Shown here: in pieces, positions 8,619-16,354 of the stretch | How positions within the stretch are numbered: the first letter of the stretch is position 1 | Layout: every line of letters starts with the position of its first letter | Assembly (NCBI GenBank): GCA_934650095.1 | Contig: CAKUFT010000024.1 | Location: 1-22,215 of the forward strand | Reading direction: 5' to 3' | DNA: 22,215 bases | Origin: an uncultured Collinsella sp. | GTDB lineage: Bacteria > Actinomycetota > Coriobacteriia > Coriobacteriales > Coriobacteriaceae | Translations under genes and position numbers: made by a program | Notes under the pieces: model-generated | The model's database searches: none | Seen by the model: only the letters and a program-made list of their open reading frames with translations | What the model was told of the DNA's origin: nothing

Positions 8619-9362
8619 ATGCTATCGACTGAAGGGTTGACCGACGGAAAAGCGGCAATCCCGCTATATCAACAGGTTATCGATATCATCAAAAATGACA
8701 TCAATTCTGGTACCTATAAGGCGGGCGCTCGGATACCAAATGAATTCGAATTGGCCGAAAGCTACAAAGTCGGTCGCGTTACCGTTCGGCGAGCCATTGA
8801 AGAGCTTGTCCAGCAGGGCTACCTTACCAAGCAGCAGGGGAGGGGCACGTTTGTAAACGCCCCCAAGCTCAAGCGTAAAATCCGCCAGAAGGACGACGTT
8901 CAGAGCTTTTCGGACGCCTGCCGTGTCAACGAGATGGAGCCCGGGGCGCGTATTGTCTCAAGAAAAGTGTTGCCGGCCGATGCTGCCGAAGCGCAGTTTT
9001 TTGGCGTTCCCGTTGGGTCGGAGCTGATCTGCATTGAACGTGTGCGCACCGCCGATGGCATCCCCGTGATGCTCGAGAACAACACGTACGTTTATGAAGA
9101 CAACGCCTTTTTGGCGAAGGCGGACCTTACCAATCAATCAATTTTCGAGGTCGTGCGCGAAAGGACGGGTCGCGGGCCTGCCCTCACAGAGCCGTGCACG
9201 CTTGAGATCGCGTGTGCGTCACCCGAAGTCGCCCGGCTGCTGTCCGTTCCCACGGGAGAGCCTCTGTTTTATATGGAGGCATATTTCTACGACGAGCAGC
9301 AACGGCCGTTTATCATCGGCCGACAGCGGATTGTGGGATCGCGCTACATTTTTGATATTTAG
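8619..9362 (+). CDS. frlR: GntR/HutC-family regulator with UTRA domain (FrlR-like)
   Basis: The 247-residue protein has an N-terminal winged helix at about residues 13-82 (PLYQQVIDIIKNDI, GRVTVRRAIEELVQQGYL, QGRGTFV) and a C-terminal UTRA ligand-binding domain at about 100-242. That is the HutC subfamily, to which E. coli FrlR belongs. It lies directly upstream of the Amadori operon on the same strand and ends in its own terminator, so it most likely senses a phosphorylated or free Amadori compound and represses or activates the operon. ATG 8619 has AGGGGAGGG at 8607-8615. The symbol is assigned from context; the ligand cannot be read from sequence. Confidence 0.78.
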   Translation: MLSTEGLTDGKAAIPLYQQVIDIIKNDINSGTYKAGARIPNEFELAESYKVGRVTVRRAIEELVQQGYLTKQQGRGTFVNAPKLKRKIRQKDDVQSFSDACRVNEMEPGARIVSRKVLPADAAEAQFFGVPVGSELICIERVRTADGIPVMLENNTYVYEDNAFLAKADLTNQSIFEVVRERTGRGPALTEPCTLEIACASPEVARLLSVPTGEPLFYMEAYFYDEQQRPFIIGRQRIVGSRYIFDI

Positions 9363-9380
9363 GACGTTGATCAAGAGAAC

Positions 9381-9416
9381 GCCCGGCGGCCCAAATTGTG
9401 CCTGCCGGGCTTTTTT
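9381..9416 (+). terminator. Intrinsic terminator of frlR
   Basis: Stem GCCCGGC 9381-9387 pairs with GCCGGGC 9404-9410, extended inward by a G-T and a G-C pair. T6 follows at 9411-9416. It isolates the regulator from the permease operon. Confidence 0.9.
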
Positions 9417-9431
9417 GCCGTTCGCCGCCGT

Positions 9432-9445
9432 TGAACGACCGTTCA
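9432..9445. promoter_or_regulatory. Palindrome, candidate operator upstream of the frl promoter
   Basis: TGAACG-AC-CGTTCA is a perfect 6-2-6 palindrome about 32 bases upstream of the -35 box. It shares the AACG/CGTT half-site with the palindrome at the predicted transcription start. A binding site for the adjacent GntR regulator is plausible but unproven. Confidence 0.45.
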
Positions 9446-9476
9446 CCCGACTCCTCGTAACCTATCCGAAATATCC

Positions 9477-9505
9477 TTGAAGTGCTAAAAACACGCTGAT
9501 AATCT
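9477..9505 (+). promoter_or_regulatory. Sigma-70-type promoter of the frl operon
   Basis: TTGAAG at 9477-9482 is followed after 17 bases by TAATCT at 9500-9505. A TG at 9497-9498 gives an extended -10. Transcription would start near 9511-9513, inside a palindrome, leaving a leader of about 73 bases. Confidence 0.6.
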
Positions 9506-9509
9506 ATAG

Positions 9510-9525
9510 AACGTCATAGGACGTT
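9510..9525. promoter_or_regulatory. Palindrome at transcription start, candidate FrlR operator
   Basis: AACGTC-ATAG-GACGTT is a perfect 6-4-6 palindrome covering the predicted start site, the usual place for a GntR-type repressor operator. Another AACGTT palindrome follows at 9537-9542, and CGAGAC/GTCTCG (9547-9552 with 9561-9566) can form a leader hairpin just before the GGAGG ribosome site at 9575-9579. Confidence 0.55.
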
Positions 9526-9584
9526 TGCATTGCGCGAACGTTAAAGCGAGACGCGATAAGGTCTCGGGTTCTTTGGAGGTATCT

Positions 9585-11048
9585 ATGTCAGATACGAAGG
9601 CGAAGAAGACAAACAGACGTTTCAAATTCAAATTACCGCACGTCTATACGATCATGTTCTTGCTGATCGTGGTTTTTGCAGTTTTAACCTGGGTCGTCCC
9701 CTCTGGCCAGTACCAGCGTAAGACGATTTCGACTGCAGCAGGCGAGCGCGAAGTCGCCGTTGCCGGAACCTATGAACAGGTCGATAAGAACTATACCGAT
9801 CCCGAGACCGGCGAGACCGTTAACCTGGGTCAAGACATCTTTGCAGTCCTGCAGGCGCCTACTAAGGGTATTCAAGAGGCCGCCGACGTCGTTGCGTTCG
9901 TCTTGCTGATCGGCGGTTCGTTCGCGATCATCACCAAGACCAACGCGCTTAACGCCGGCATGAGCCGCGTGATTAAAAAGCTCAAAAACAAAGACATCCT
10001 CATCATTCCTATTACCATGACGTTGCTGTCCATCTGCGGCACGACGTTTGGTATGTCCGAGGAAGCGCTGCCGTTCTATGCCATCTTCATCCCCATCATG
10101 ATGGGTATCGGCTATGACTCGATGACGGCGTTTATCATCTGCTTCCTTGGTCCCAACCTGGGATACTGCGCCTCGACCATCGATCCGTTCAACGTTTTGA
10201 TCGCTCAGGGCATCATCGGTATCGAGGGCAACCCGCAGCTGTGGCTGCGTGCCGTCTCGTGGGTCATCTTTACCGCCGCTGGTATTGCATGGGCCATGCG
10301 CTACGCCATGCGTGTCAAGAAAAACCCCGAGTCGTCCGTTACCTACGAGGACGACAAGCTCAAGCGCGTTGAGTTCTCTGTGACCGATGCCTCCATCGAG
10401 GAAGAGTTCACCACCCGCCAGAAGCTCGTGCTGATCGATTTTGCTTGCGGTATGGGCATTATCGTTTGGGGCCTTGTCACGCAGGGCTGGTACATGAATG
10501 AGATCTCTGCCGTGTTCCTTGGCATGGGCCTGCTTGCCGGTATCCTGGGCGGTCTTGACCAGCAGACGATTGCCGAAGAGTTCGTTAAGGGTCTTGCCGA
10601 CTTCGCTTACGCCGCAATCGTTATCGGCGTCGCTCGCGGCATCCTGGTCATCGCCGAGGGCGGCATGATCATCGATACCATTCTTCAGGCGCTCGCCACC
10701 GCACTCGCCGGTGCTCCCGCTGCCGTGTATACCACGTTTATGTATGTCGTCCTTGGCCTGCTCTCCCTGCTGGTTCCCTCGAGCTCTGGCTTGGCGGCGC
10801 TTACCATGCCCGTTATGGGTCCCCTGACCGAGCTCATGGGCCTCAATCCCGAGGCTGCCGTCACCGCGCTCCAGTTTGCCAACCAGACCATCAACACCAT
10901 CAGCCCCACGGCGGGCATGACGGTCGCCGGCCTTGCCGTGGCAAGGATTTCGTTTGGCCAATGGTGGAAGACCATCTGGAAGTTCTTCATCTTTATGGTC
11001 GTGTTTGGCTTGGTCATTACCGCCATCTCCGGCATGCTTCCGGCGTAA
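9585..11048 (+). CDS. YfcC/DcuC-superfamily permease
   Basis: The 487-residue membrane protein has about 11-12 hydrophobic segments. The first is at residues 20-39, followed by a roughly 60-residue loop. A Lys/Arg-rich N-terminus points inward. Motifs such as TFGMSEEALPFY, STIDPFNVLIAQGI and LLVPSSSGLAALTMPVMGPL are typical of YfcC proteins, which carry amino acids, peptides or dicarboxylates and include arginine/ornithine-type exchangers. As the first gene of the Amadori operon it replaces FrlA, the APC-type fructoselysine permease of E. coli, so it probably imports a glycated amino acid, perhaps in exchange for the free amine. ATG 9585 has GGAGG five bases upstream; an in-frame start at 9525 falls at the transcription start and is rejected. 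Confidence 0.87.
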   Translation: MSDTKAKKTNRRFKFKLPHVYTIMFLLIVVFAVLTWVVPSGQYQRKTISTAAGEREVAVAGTYEQVDKNYTDPETGETVNLGQDIFAVLQAPTKGIQEAADVVAFVLLIGGSFAIITKTNALNAGMSRVIKKLKNKDILIIPITMTLLSICGTTFGMSEEALPFYAIFIPIMMGIGYDSMTAFIICFLGPNLGYCASTIDPFNVLIAQGIIGIEGNPQLWLRAVSWVIFTAAGIAWAMRYAMRVKKNPESSVTYEDDKLKRVEFSVTDASIEEEFTTRQKLVLIDFACGMGIIVWGLVTQGWYMNEISAVFLGMGLLAGILGGLDQQTIAEEFVKGLADFAYAAIVIGVARGILVIAEGGMIIDTILQALATALAGAPAAVYTTFMYVVLGLLSLLVPSSSGLAALTMPVMGPLTELMGLNPEAAVTALQFANQTINTISPTAGMTVAGLAVARISFGQWWKTIWKFFIFMVVFGLVITAISGMLPA

Positions 11049-11058
11049 GGAGGTCGCG

Positions 11059-12642
11059 ATGTCCGATCGTTTGACGGTGCTGACGTCCAAGAGCGTCTTC
11101 ACCGGTACGGAAGACCAGCCGTTTGAGGGTTTTGTCGCGGTACGCGGCAATCGGATTGAAGCTGTCGGTGGCGCTGGCGAGGCAGGCTCGTTTCTCGCCC
11201 AGGCGGATGAGGTGATTGATTGTGGCGACAGGACTGTCATGCCTGGCCTGGTCGATGTGCATACGTTCTATACGGGCTGGGCGTTGCGGAGCCTGGGGGC
11301 CGACTTATCCGAAGCCTCTGACGTCGACGAAGTGGTAGCGCTTTTGCAGTTGTGGAAGGATGCCCACCTCGATTGCGCCGCCGCCTTTGGGCGCGACCTT
11401 CCTGCGTCGCTCGCCGAAGACGTCGAGAATAAAAAAACGGCGGCAGCGCTCGATGGCGCCTTTGGAGATATTCCCGTTGTCTGCTTTACCCCGGGTGCCG
11501 AGACGTGCGTTCTCAACGCCGCCGCCAGCGAGCGCTATGGTTTTACGCCCGAGGCCTGCTATGCCGAGAAGATCTGGCGTATGATGCGGGACTTCCTGGC
11601 GCTTCCCGAGGTGCGCGCCGGGTATTCGGATTACATGGCGATGCTGAACGCTCGCGGTGTCACGGCTATCAAAGAGATGGCCTTCGATGACTATTACGGA
11701 TTTGCCGATGAGATGGCGCGCCGTGAGGAATCTGGCGAGCTGACGGTTCGCGTCTCCATGATGTCGCAGCCGGTGGGTGCCGGGGCGAATCTGCCCTATG
11801 CCCGTGCGGCGCGTGATCGCTTCCGGGGACCGTTTGTTCGTTTCTCGGGCTTCAACCGCATGACCGATCGCGGCGTATGGGCGGGGCTTGCCGAGATGAT
11901 CGACCCTTATGAGGAGACGGCCGATGCGGGGGCTGCCGGCAAGACGGTTGTCGAGGAGCCCGAGTGGGGTTTGATTGAGGACGAGCTGCGCGCGATTGAT
12001 GCCGAGGGCTTCCGTTACTCGCTTCATTGTCAGGGCGACGGCGCCGTTCGCCACACCGTTGCGCTGTATGCCTCGCTGCCACGAGATGAGCACGGAGCCA
12101 TGCTTCGACGCCACGCGATCACCGACCTCGAGAACTCTGACCCGGAAGACCTTGCCCTTTTTGGCAAGCTGGGCGGAATCTGCGAGGTCTACCCCCAGAT
12201 CCTCACGCTCGATAAGCGCGAGGACTGCCTGTCGATGATGCGTCGGCAGATCGGCGAGGTCCGACTGCAGCACAGCTGGAACCGTCGCGGTATGGAAGAC
12301 GCGGGATGTACGGTGTGCTGTGGCACCGACCTTCCGCTCTTGATTCCGAGTCTGGGCGAATCGATGTTTAGCGCATGCGGCGGTTTCTTTGCCGACGGTT
12401 TGTCCGTGAATGAGGGTAATACGCTGACGCTTGCCGAGCTCCTTCGTGCATGGACGGCAGGGGGCGCATATGACCTGATGCGCGAGGATGAGCTGGGAAC
12501 GCTCGAGGCCGGTAAGCTTGCCGACATCTGCGTGCTCGATCGCGATGTGTTTGGCCTTGACTACCACGATGCTTGTGACCTTGCCGTTGATATGACCATG
12601 TCGGACGGACGTATCGTGTTCGACCGAAATAAGGAGGTTTAG
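11059..12642 (+). CDS. YtcJ-like amidohydrolase with altered HxH motif
   Basis: The 527-residue protein follows the Amidohydrolase_3/YtcJ layout: an N-terminal beta-sandwich strand pair, MPGLVDVHT at 61-69, VTAIKEMAF at 201-209, SLHCQGDGAVRH at 321-332, RHAITDLENSDPEDL at 351-365 and CGTDLP at 421-426. H323, H352 and D424 match the conserved metal or catalytic positions, but the first HxH motif reads H68-T-F70, so one ligand is missing. YtcJ relatives cleave N-acyl or formyl groups. In this operon it may hydrolyse an N-blocked Amadori compound; that is inference. E. coli frl has no counterpart. ATG 11059 has AAGGAGG at 11047-11053 and lies 10 bases after the permease stop. Confidence 0.83.
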   Translation: MSDRLTVLTSKSVFTGTEDQPFEGFVAVRGNRIEAVGGAGEAGSFLAQADEVIDCGDRTVMPGLVDVHTFYTGWALRSLGADLSEASDVDEVVALLQLWKDAHLDCAAAFGRDLPASLAEDVENKKTAAALDGAFGDIPVVCFTPGAETCVLNAAASERYGFTPEACYAEKIWRMMRDFLALPEVRAGYSDYMAMLNARGVTAIKEMAFDDYYGFADEMARREESGELTVRVSMMSQPVGAGANLPYARAARDRFRGPFVRFSGFNRMTDRGVWAGLAEMIDPYEETADAGAAGKTVVEEPEWGLIEDELRAIDAEGFRYSLHCQGDGAVRHTVALYASLPRDEHGAMLRRHAITDLENSDPEDLALFGKLGGICEVYPQILTLDKREDCLSMMRRQIGEVRLQHSWNRRGMEDAGCTVCCGTDLPLLIPSLGESMFSACGGFFADGLSVNEGNTLTLAELLRAWTAGGAYDLMREDELGTLEAGKLADICVLDRDVFGLDYHDACDLAVDMTMSDGRIVFDRNKEV

Positions 12643-12643
12643 C

Positions 12644-13495
12644 ATGCCTGAAACCAAACCGACGCTGCGACGCGAACAGATTGCGGGCATGAACATCCAC
12701 TACATCATGTGGTCGCTCGACTATTTTTTGGATACGCAACAGCGCCTGGGCTTTGAGTCCATCGAGCTGTGGTGCGCCGAGCCCCATGTGACGCTCGATC
12801 ACACTGGGTATTATGAGGCCGAGGCTCTGGCGAAAAAGGCCGCCGACCGTGGTCTGCGCTATCGGACGCTCTGTCCCGAGAACGTGGTCTATCCATGGCA
12901 GTATTGCGCCCGTAAGCCGCTTCACGAGCAGCGGAGCCTGGCGTATTTCAAGCATGGCATCGAGCTTGCCGAGGTGCTGGGATGCGACCGCATGTCCGTA
13001 AACTCGGGTTGGGGTGACTGGGACGAGGATCGCGAAGAGGCGTGGAAGCGCAGCCGCGAGCACCTATCCATCTTGGCGGAGTATGCCGGCGAGCACGGTC
13101 TGGTGCTAACAATGGAGAGTCTGCGTCCCGAGGAGAGCAACCTTGTGACGACCGTCGCCGATGCCAAGCGCATGATCGATGAGGTCGCGAGTCCGTATCT
13201 GCAGCCTATGGTTGATACGACCGCAATGGGTGTTGCGGGTGAGTCGCTCGAGGACTGGTTTGCCGCATTTGGCGACGGTGCGATCCACGAGATGCACTTT
13301 ATCGATGGCGACCCCTATGGCCATCTGGTCTGGGGCGACGGCAAGCACGATATGGATGCCTTCGTCGCCACGCTCAACGCCCATGGTTTCGATGGCATGT
13401 TGGGTCAGGAAATCACGGACGGTCGTTACTACGATGACCCGGCGGCGGCAGATGCCAAGAACATGGCCGCCTTCGAGAAGTATCTGATTGACTAG
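12644..13495 (+). CDS. frlC: FrlC-like sugar isomerase/epimerase
   Basis: The 283-residue TIM-barrel protein belongs to the AP endonuclease 2/xylose-isomerase-like family. Metal ligands of the ketose 3-epimerase type are visible as E158, D191, H218 and E256, with spacing close to that of D-tagatose 3-epimerase. The segment MESLRPEESNLVTTVADA matches the E. coli FrlC segment around EPLTPYESNVV. FrlC interconverts fructoselysine and its C3 epimer psicoselysine. ATG 12644 overlaps nothing but lies one base after the amidohydrolase stop, with AAGGAGG at 12631-12637. Cytoplasmic, no signal peptide. Confidence 0.85.
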   Translation: MPETKPTLRREQIAGMNIHYIMWSLDYFLDTQQRLGFESIELWCAEPHVTLDHTGYYEAEALAKKAADRGLRYRTLCPENVVYPWQYCARKPLHEQRSLAYFKHGIELAEVLGCDRMSVNSGWGDWDEDREEAWKRSREHLSILAEYAGEHGLVLTMESLRPEESNLVTTVADAKRMIDEVASPYLQPMVDTTAMGVAGESLEDWFAAFGDGAIHEMHFIDGDPYGHLVWGDGKHDMDAFVATLNAHGFDGMLGQEITDGRYYDDPAAADAKNMAAFEKYLID

Positions 13496-13508
13496 ATATG
13501 ATTTTGCT

Positions 13509-13538
13509 CGGCCATGCAAGACACGTCATGCATGGCCG
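13509..13538 (+). promoter_or_regulatory. Strong mRNA hairpin between frlC and frlB
   Basis: CGGCCATGCA 13509-13518 pairs perfectly with TGCATGGCCG 13529-13538 around a 10-base loop. No T-run follows, so it is not a classical terminator. It fits an intercistronic processing or mRNA-stability element that sets different levels of frlC and frlB. Confidence 0.55.
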
Positions 13539-13561
13539 GCCAAACTGGAAAGGAACTAAAC

Positions 13562-14530
13562 ATGAACGCACATGATCTGATTAAGGAAGCAATTGCCGAG
13601 AAGGGCAAGTTCGACAGCGTCTACTGGATTGCCTGCGGCGGCTCCATGATCGATCTGATTCCGGCCCATGAGCTCTTGCAGCGCGAGGCGACGACGTTCA
13701 CCTCGTATATCTATACGGCCCGTGAGTTCGACATCATGCGTCCCCGTCGACTGGGCGAGAAGTCTCTGGTCATTGCCTGCAGTCACAGCGGCAATACCCC
13801 CGAGGTCGTCGAGGGCTGCGAGATTGCCCTTGCCGCGGGCGCGACGGTGATCGCGCAGACCGATAACGCCGGCTCCAAGATCGATACTGGCAAGTGGGTC
13901 ACCTGGGTGTACCCGTGGGGCGAGGGCGTTCCGCAGGCCGAAGTCCCTGCCGGCATCTCGCTGTCGCTCGCGGCCGAGCTGCTCGACCAGCAGGAGGGCT
14001 ACGCCGATCTCGCTGACATGTATGCCGGTATTGCCGAAATGGATAAGATTTTGCCTCCCGCACGCGAAAAGGTAAATGCCGAGCTGGGCGATCGCTTTGC
14101 CAAGCTTTGCCAGGAGCATGAGTTCTTCTATATCCTGGGCAGCGGCCCCAACTTTAGCCAGACGTACGGCTTTGCCATCTGCTCGCTCATGGAGATGCAG
14201 TGGCAGCACTGCAGCTATATCCACTCTGCCGAGTACTTCCATGGCCCCTTTGAGGCTACCCAGGATGGCGTCTTCTACTTCTTGCAGATGGGCTCGAGCG
14301 AGTGCCGTCCTATGGACGAGCGCGCCCTGGCGTTCCTCGAGACCCATACCGACACACTGATGGTGCTTGATGCCAAGGAGTACGGTATGGAGGCCGTGCC
14401 GGCGAGCGTTCGTGCTTATCTGGATCCGGTGCTGTTCTACGCTATGAACTGCGAGCTGCGTGCAGCGCGCGGCAAGGTGTTCGATCACGACCCCGACTTC
14501 CGTCGCTACATGGGCGTTGTTGAGTACTAG
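13562..14530 (+). CDS. frlB: FrlB-like fructosamine-6-phosphate deglycase (SIS domains)
   Basis: The 322-residue protein has two SIS domains. It opens with YWIACGGS at 21-28 and has ACSHSGNTPEVVEG at 72-85 (sugar-phosphate binding). A second SIS domain begins near FYILGSGPN at 189-197, with SAEYFHGPFE at 222-231 corresponding to the GEFRHGPLE segment of FrlB. The C-terminus DHDPDFRRYMGVVEY is close to the E. coli FrlB end DHNPDERRYYGGLVEY, which is a specific match. The reaction is hydrolysis of a C6-phosphorylated Amadori compound to glucose 6-phosphate and a free amine. ATG 13562 has AAAGGA 7 bases upstream. Choice among fructoselysine, glucoselysine and fructose-asparagine as substrate is not possible here. 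Confidence 0.9.
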   Translation: MNAHDLIKEAIAEKGKFDSVYWIACGGSMIDLIPAHELLQREATTFTSYIYTAREFDIMRPRRLGEKSLVIACSHSGNTPEVVEGCEIALAAGATVIAQTDNAGSKIDTGKWVTWVYPWGEGVPQAEVPAGISLSLAAELLDQQEGYADLADMYAGIAEMDKILPPAREKVNAELGDRFAKLCQEHEFFYILGSGPNFSQTYGFAICSLMEMQWQHCSYIHSAEYFHGPFEATQDGVFYFLQMGSSECRPMDERALAFLETHTDTLMVLDAKEYGMEAVPASVRAYLDPVLFYAMNCELRAARGKVFDHDPDFRRYMGVVEY

Positions 14531-14544
14531 GAAGGATAGATACC

Positions 14545-15408
14545 ATGGCTTTTAACGTTAACGCGCTCGGGTTTGGTGACAACGTCGTCGATCGCTATGA
14601 GCATATCCATACCATGTATCCCGGCGGCAATGCGGTGAATTTTGCCGTCTATGCCAAGAAGTGCGGTGCTGCGCGCTCCGCGTACATGGGCATCTTTGGC
14701 AACGATGCCGCTGCCGAGCATGTGATTGCAAGTCTTGAGGACGAGGGTATCGAGCTCGCTAAGTGCGAGCAGCTTATTGGCGAGAACGGCGCGGCGCGTG
14801 TGACCGTGGTCGATGGCGACCGCGTATTCCTCGGCTCCAATGAGGGCGGCATCCGTGGCGATGCGCGCTATGTGCTCGATCGCTTTGATCTGGCATACAT
14901 GAAGCAGTTCGACGTAGTCCACTCGGGCAACTACTGCTTTACCGAGCGCGAGCTCCCCAAGCTGAAGGCTGCGGGCATCACCGTATCGTTTGACTTCTCG
15001 GACGATTCCACCGATGAATACTATGAGCAGATTGCCCCGTTTGTCGACTTCGCCTTCTTTAGCGCCGCGGACGCTGCGAGCGAGGATGAGATTCGCGAGC
15101 GCCTCGCCTGGGTGAAGAGCCTGGGTCCGTGCTTTGTGTCTGCGACGGCGGGCGCCGAGGGCTGCATCGCCTATGACGGTGAGCGTTACTATCGCCAGCT
15201 GGCAAAGCCCGTAACGGACATGAAGGACACCATGGGAGCCGGGGACTCGTTCCTGACCTCATTCCTGATGTGCTACCTCGATTCCGCCAAGCGCGGCGAG
15301 GACGGACCTGAGGCCATTGAGCGTGCGCTCGATTTTGCGGCAGGTTTTGCCTCGACCGTGTGCGGCATGGAGGGTTCTTGGGGCCACGGAGCTCCGATCG
15401 CCGAGTAG
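14545..15408 (+). CDS. frlD: FrlD-like fructosamine kinase (PfkB family)
   Basis: The 287-residue protein is a PfkB/ribokinase-family kinase. It begins like E. coli FrlD: GFGDNVVDRYEH and then YPGGNAVNFAVYAKKCG (residues 25-41), followed by SFDFSDD at 148-154. The anion-hole and catalytic motif is DTMGAGDSF at 228-236, with D234 as the expected base. FrlD transfers phosphate from ATP to C6 of fructoselysine. It starts 14 bases after frlB, with GGAAGGA at 14530-14536, so FrlB and FrlD are coupled as in the E. coli operon. The C-terminal 20 residues are longer than in E. coli. Confidence 0.9.
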   Translation: MAFNVNALGFGDNVVDRYEHIHTMYPGGNAVNFAVYAKKCGAARSAYMGIFGNDAAAEHVIASLEDEGIELAKCEQLIGENGAARVTVVDGDRVFLGSNEGGIRGDARYVLDRFDLAYMKQFDVVHSGNYCFTERELPKLKAAGITVSFDFSDDSTDEYYEQIAPFVDFAFFSAADAASEDEIRERLAWVKSLGPCFVSATAGAEGCIAYDGERYYRQLAKPVTDMKDTMGAGDSFLTSFLMCYLDSAKRGEDGPEAIERALDFAAGFASTVCGMEGSWGHGAPIAE

Positions 15409-15481
15409 CCTGAGAAAGCGCTGGGCGGCTTGGGGCTGAAGCCTTGGCTGACTGACGCGAGATTACATCGGAATTCGGATA

Positions 15482-15509
15482 GGGGCTCGCCTTGGGTGGG
15501 CCCCTTTTT
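15482..15509 (+). terminator. Intrinsic terminator between frlD and the second kinase gene
   Basis: GGGGCTCGC 15482-15490 pairs with GTGGGCCCC 15496-15504 (two G-T pairs) around CTTGG, and T5 follows at 15505-15509. The ribosome site of the next gene begins 8 bases later. The preceding stretch repeats part of the stem (GGGGCTgaaGCCTTGG at 15432-15447 against GGGGCTcGCCTTGG at 15482-15495), and GGCTT/AAGCC 15427-15443 can form another hairpin. Confidence 0.85.
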
Positions 15510-15526
15510 GATTGCTGGAGAAGACT

Positions 15527-16327
15527 ATGGATATCAAAGCATGCGCAGCTGGCTTCTGCTGTGCGGACGTGTATCAAAACATCGGCGTGTTCTATCCGAC
15601 TGGTAATGGCATCGACTGGGGTATCCATCTGGCGCGTATGGGCGTATCGGTGTCTGCGGTGTCGGTCGTCGGAAAGGACGAGTACGGAGACAAGATGCGC
15701 GAGGCGCTGGCTGCCGAGGGGTTCGACATCTCGCATCTTCGCGTGGAGGACGGCGATACCTCGGTGATGCTCATGGCGTTGAAGGACGGCGTCGACCGCG
15801 TACATCTCGAGGCGATTGATGGTGTCATGGAAACGTACCGGCCAAACGATGGTGACCGGGCGTTTATCCTGGAGCACGATGTCATCCATACCGACCTGTT
15901 TGGAAACTGCTTAGACCTGCTGCCCGAATGGCACGAGGCAGGCAAGACCGTCGTCATGGACTTCTCGGTGTTTAGTCAAGATCCCGAATACACCTGTGAG
16001 AGCCATTTTCCTTACGTGGACTATGCCTTTATGTCGTTTGAGGAGGATAGCGCGGAGCTGCGCGACTGGGTGCGCCATGTGCAGGAGCTGGGTCCGCGCG
16101 TGGCGGTCGCCACGCTTGGCGAGAAGGGAAGCATCGCCTATGACGGTGAGCGCTTCTATGAATGTGGGATCGTGCCGGCCGAGAAGGTCGTCAATACCGT
16201 GGGCGCCGGCGACTCGTATATCGCCGGATTCACCAAAGGTGTACTGGATGGGCTTGACGTGCCGGCGTGCATGCATGCCGGTGCCGAGCTTTCGTCCCGA
16301 GTCATTGGGTCGTTCGAGCCGTACTAG
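15527..16327 (+). CDS. Second FrlD-like PfkB-family kinase
   Basis: The 266-residue protein is a PfkB kinase of the same branch as the FrlD-like gene before it. It has a sugar-binding segment TGNGIDWGIHLARMG at 25-39 where FrlD has GGNAVN, VGKDEYGDKM at 48-57, VMDFSVFS at 143-150, ATLGEKGSIAYDGERFY at 195-211 and NTVGAGDSY at 223-231 with D229 as likely base. The change in the substrate segment suggests a different sugar or glycated amine. ATG 15527 has GGAGA five bases upstream. It sits behind a terminator and opens a second unit of five genes. Exact substrate unknown. Confidence 0.85.
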   Translation: MDIKACAAGFCCADVYQNIGVFYPTGNGIDWGIHLARMGVSVSAVSVVGKDEYGDKMREALAAEGFDISHLRVEDGDTSVMLMALKDGVDRVHLEAIDGVMETYRPNDGDRAFILEHDVIHTDLFGNCLDLLPEWHEAGKTVVMDFSVFSQDPEYTCESHFPYVDYAFMSFEEDSAELRDWVRHVQELGPRVAVATLGEKGSIAYDGERFYECGIVPAEKVVNTVGAGDSYIAGFTKGVLDGLDVPACMHAGAELSSRVIGSFEPY

Positions 16328-16354
16328 GAACAAAAGCCTGGAAAGGAGTGCAAG

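Noticed and set aside
9684..11240. 518-codon minus-strand open frame opposite the permease
   Set aside because: It is the hydrophilic mirror of a membrane protein gene and contains no known motif.
11305..12696. 463-codon minus-strand open frame opposite the amidohydrolase
   Set aside because: It is an antisense shadow; the plus-strand protein has the family motifs.
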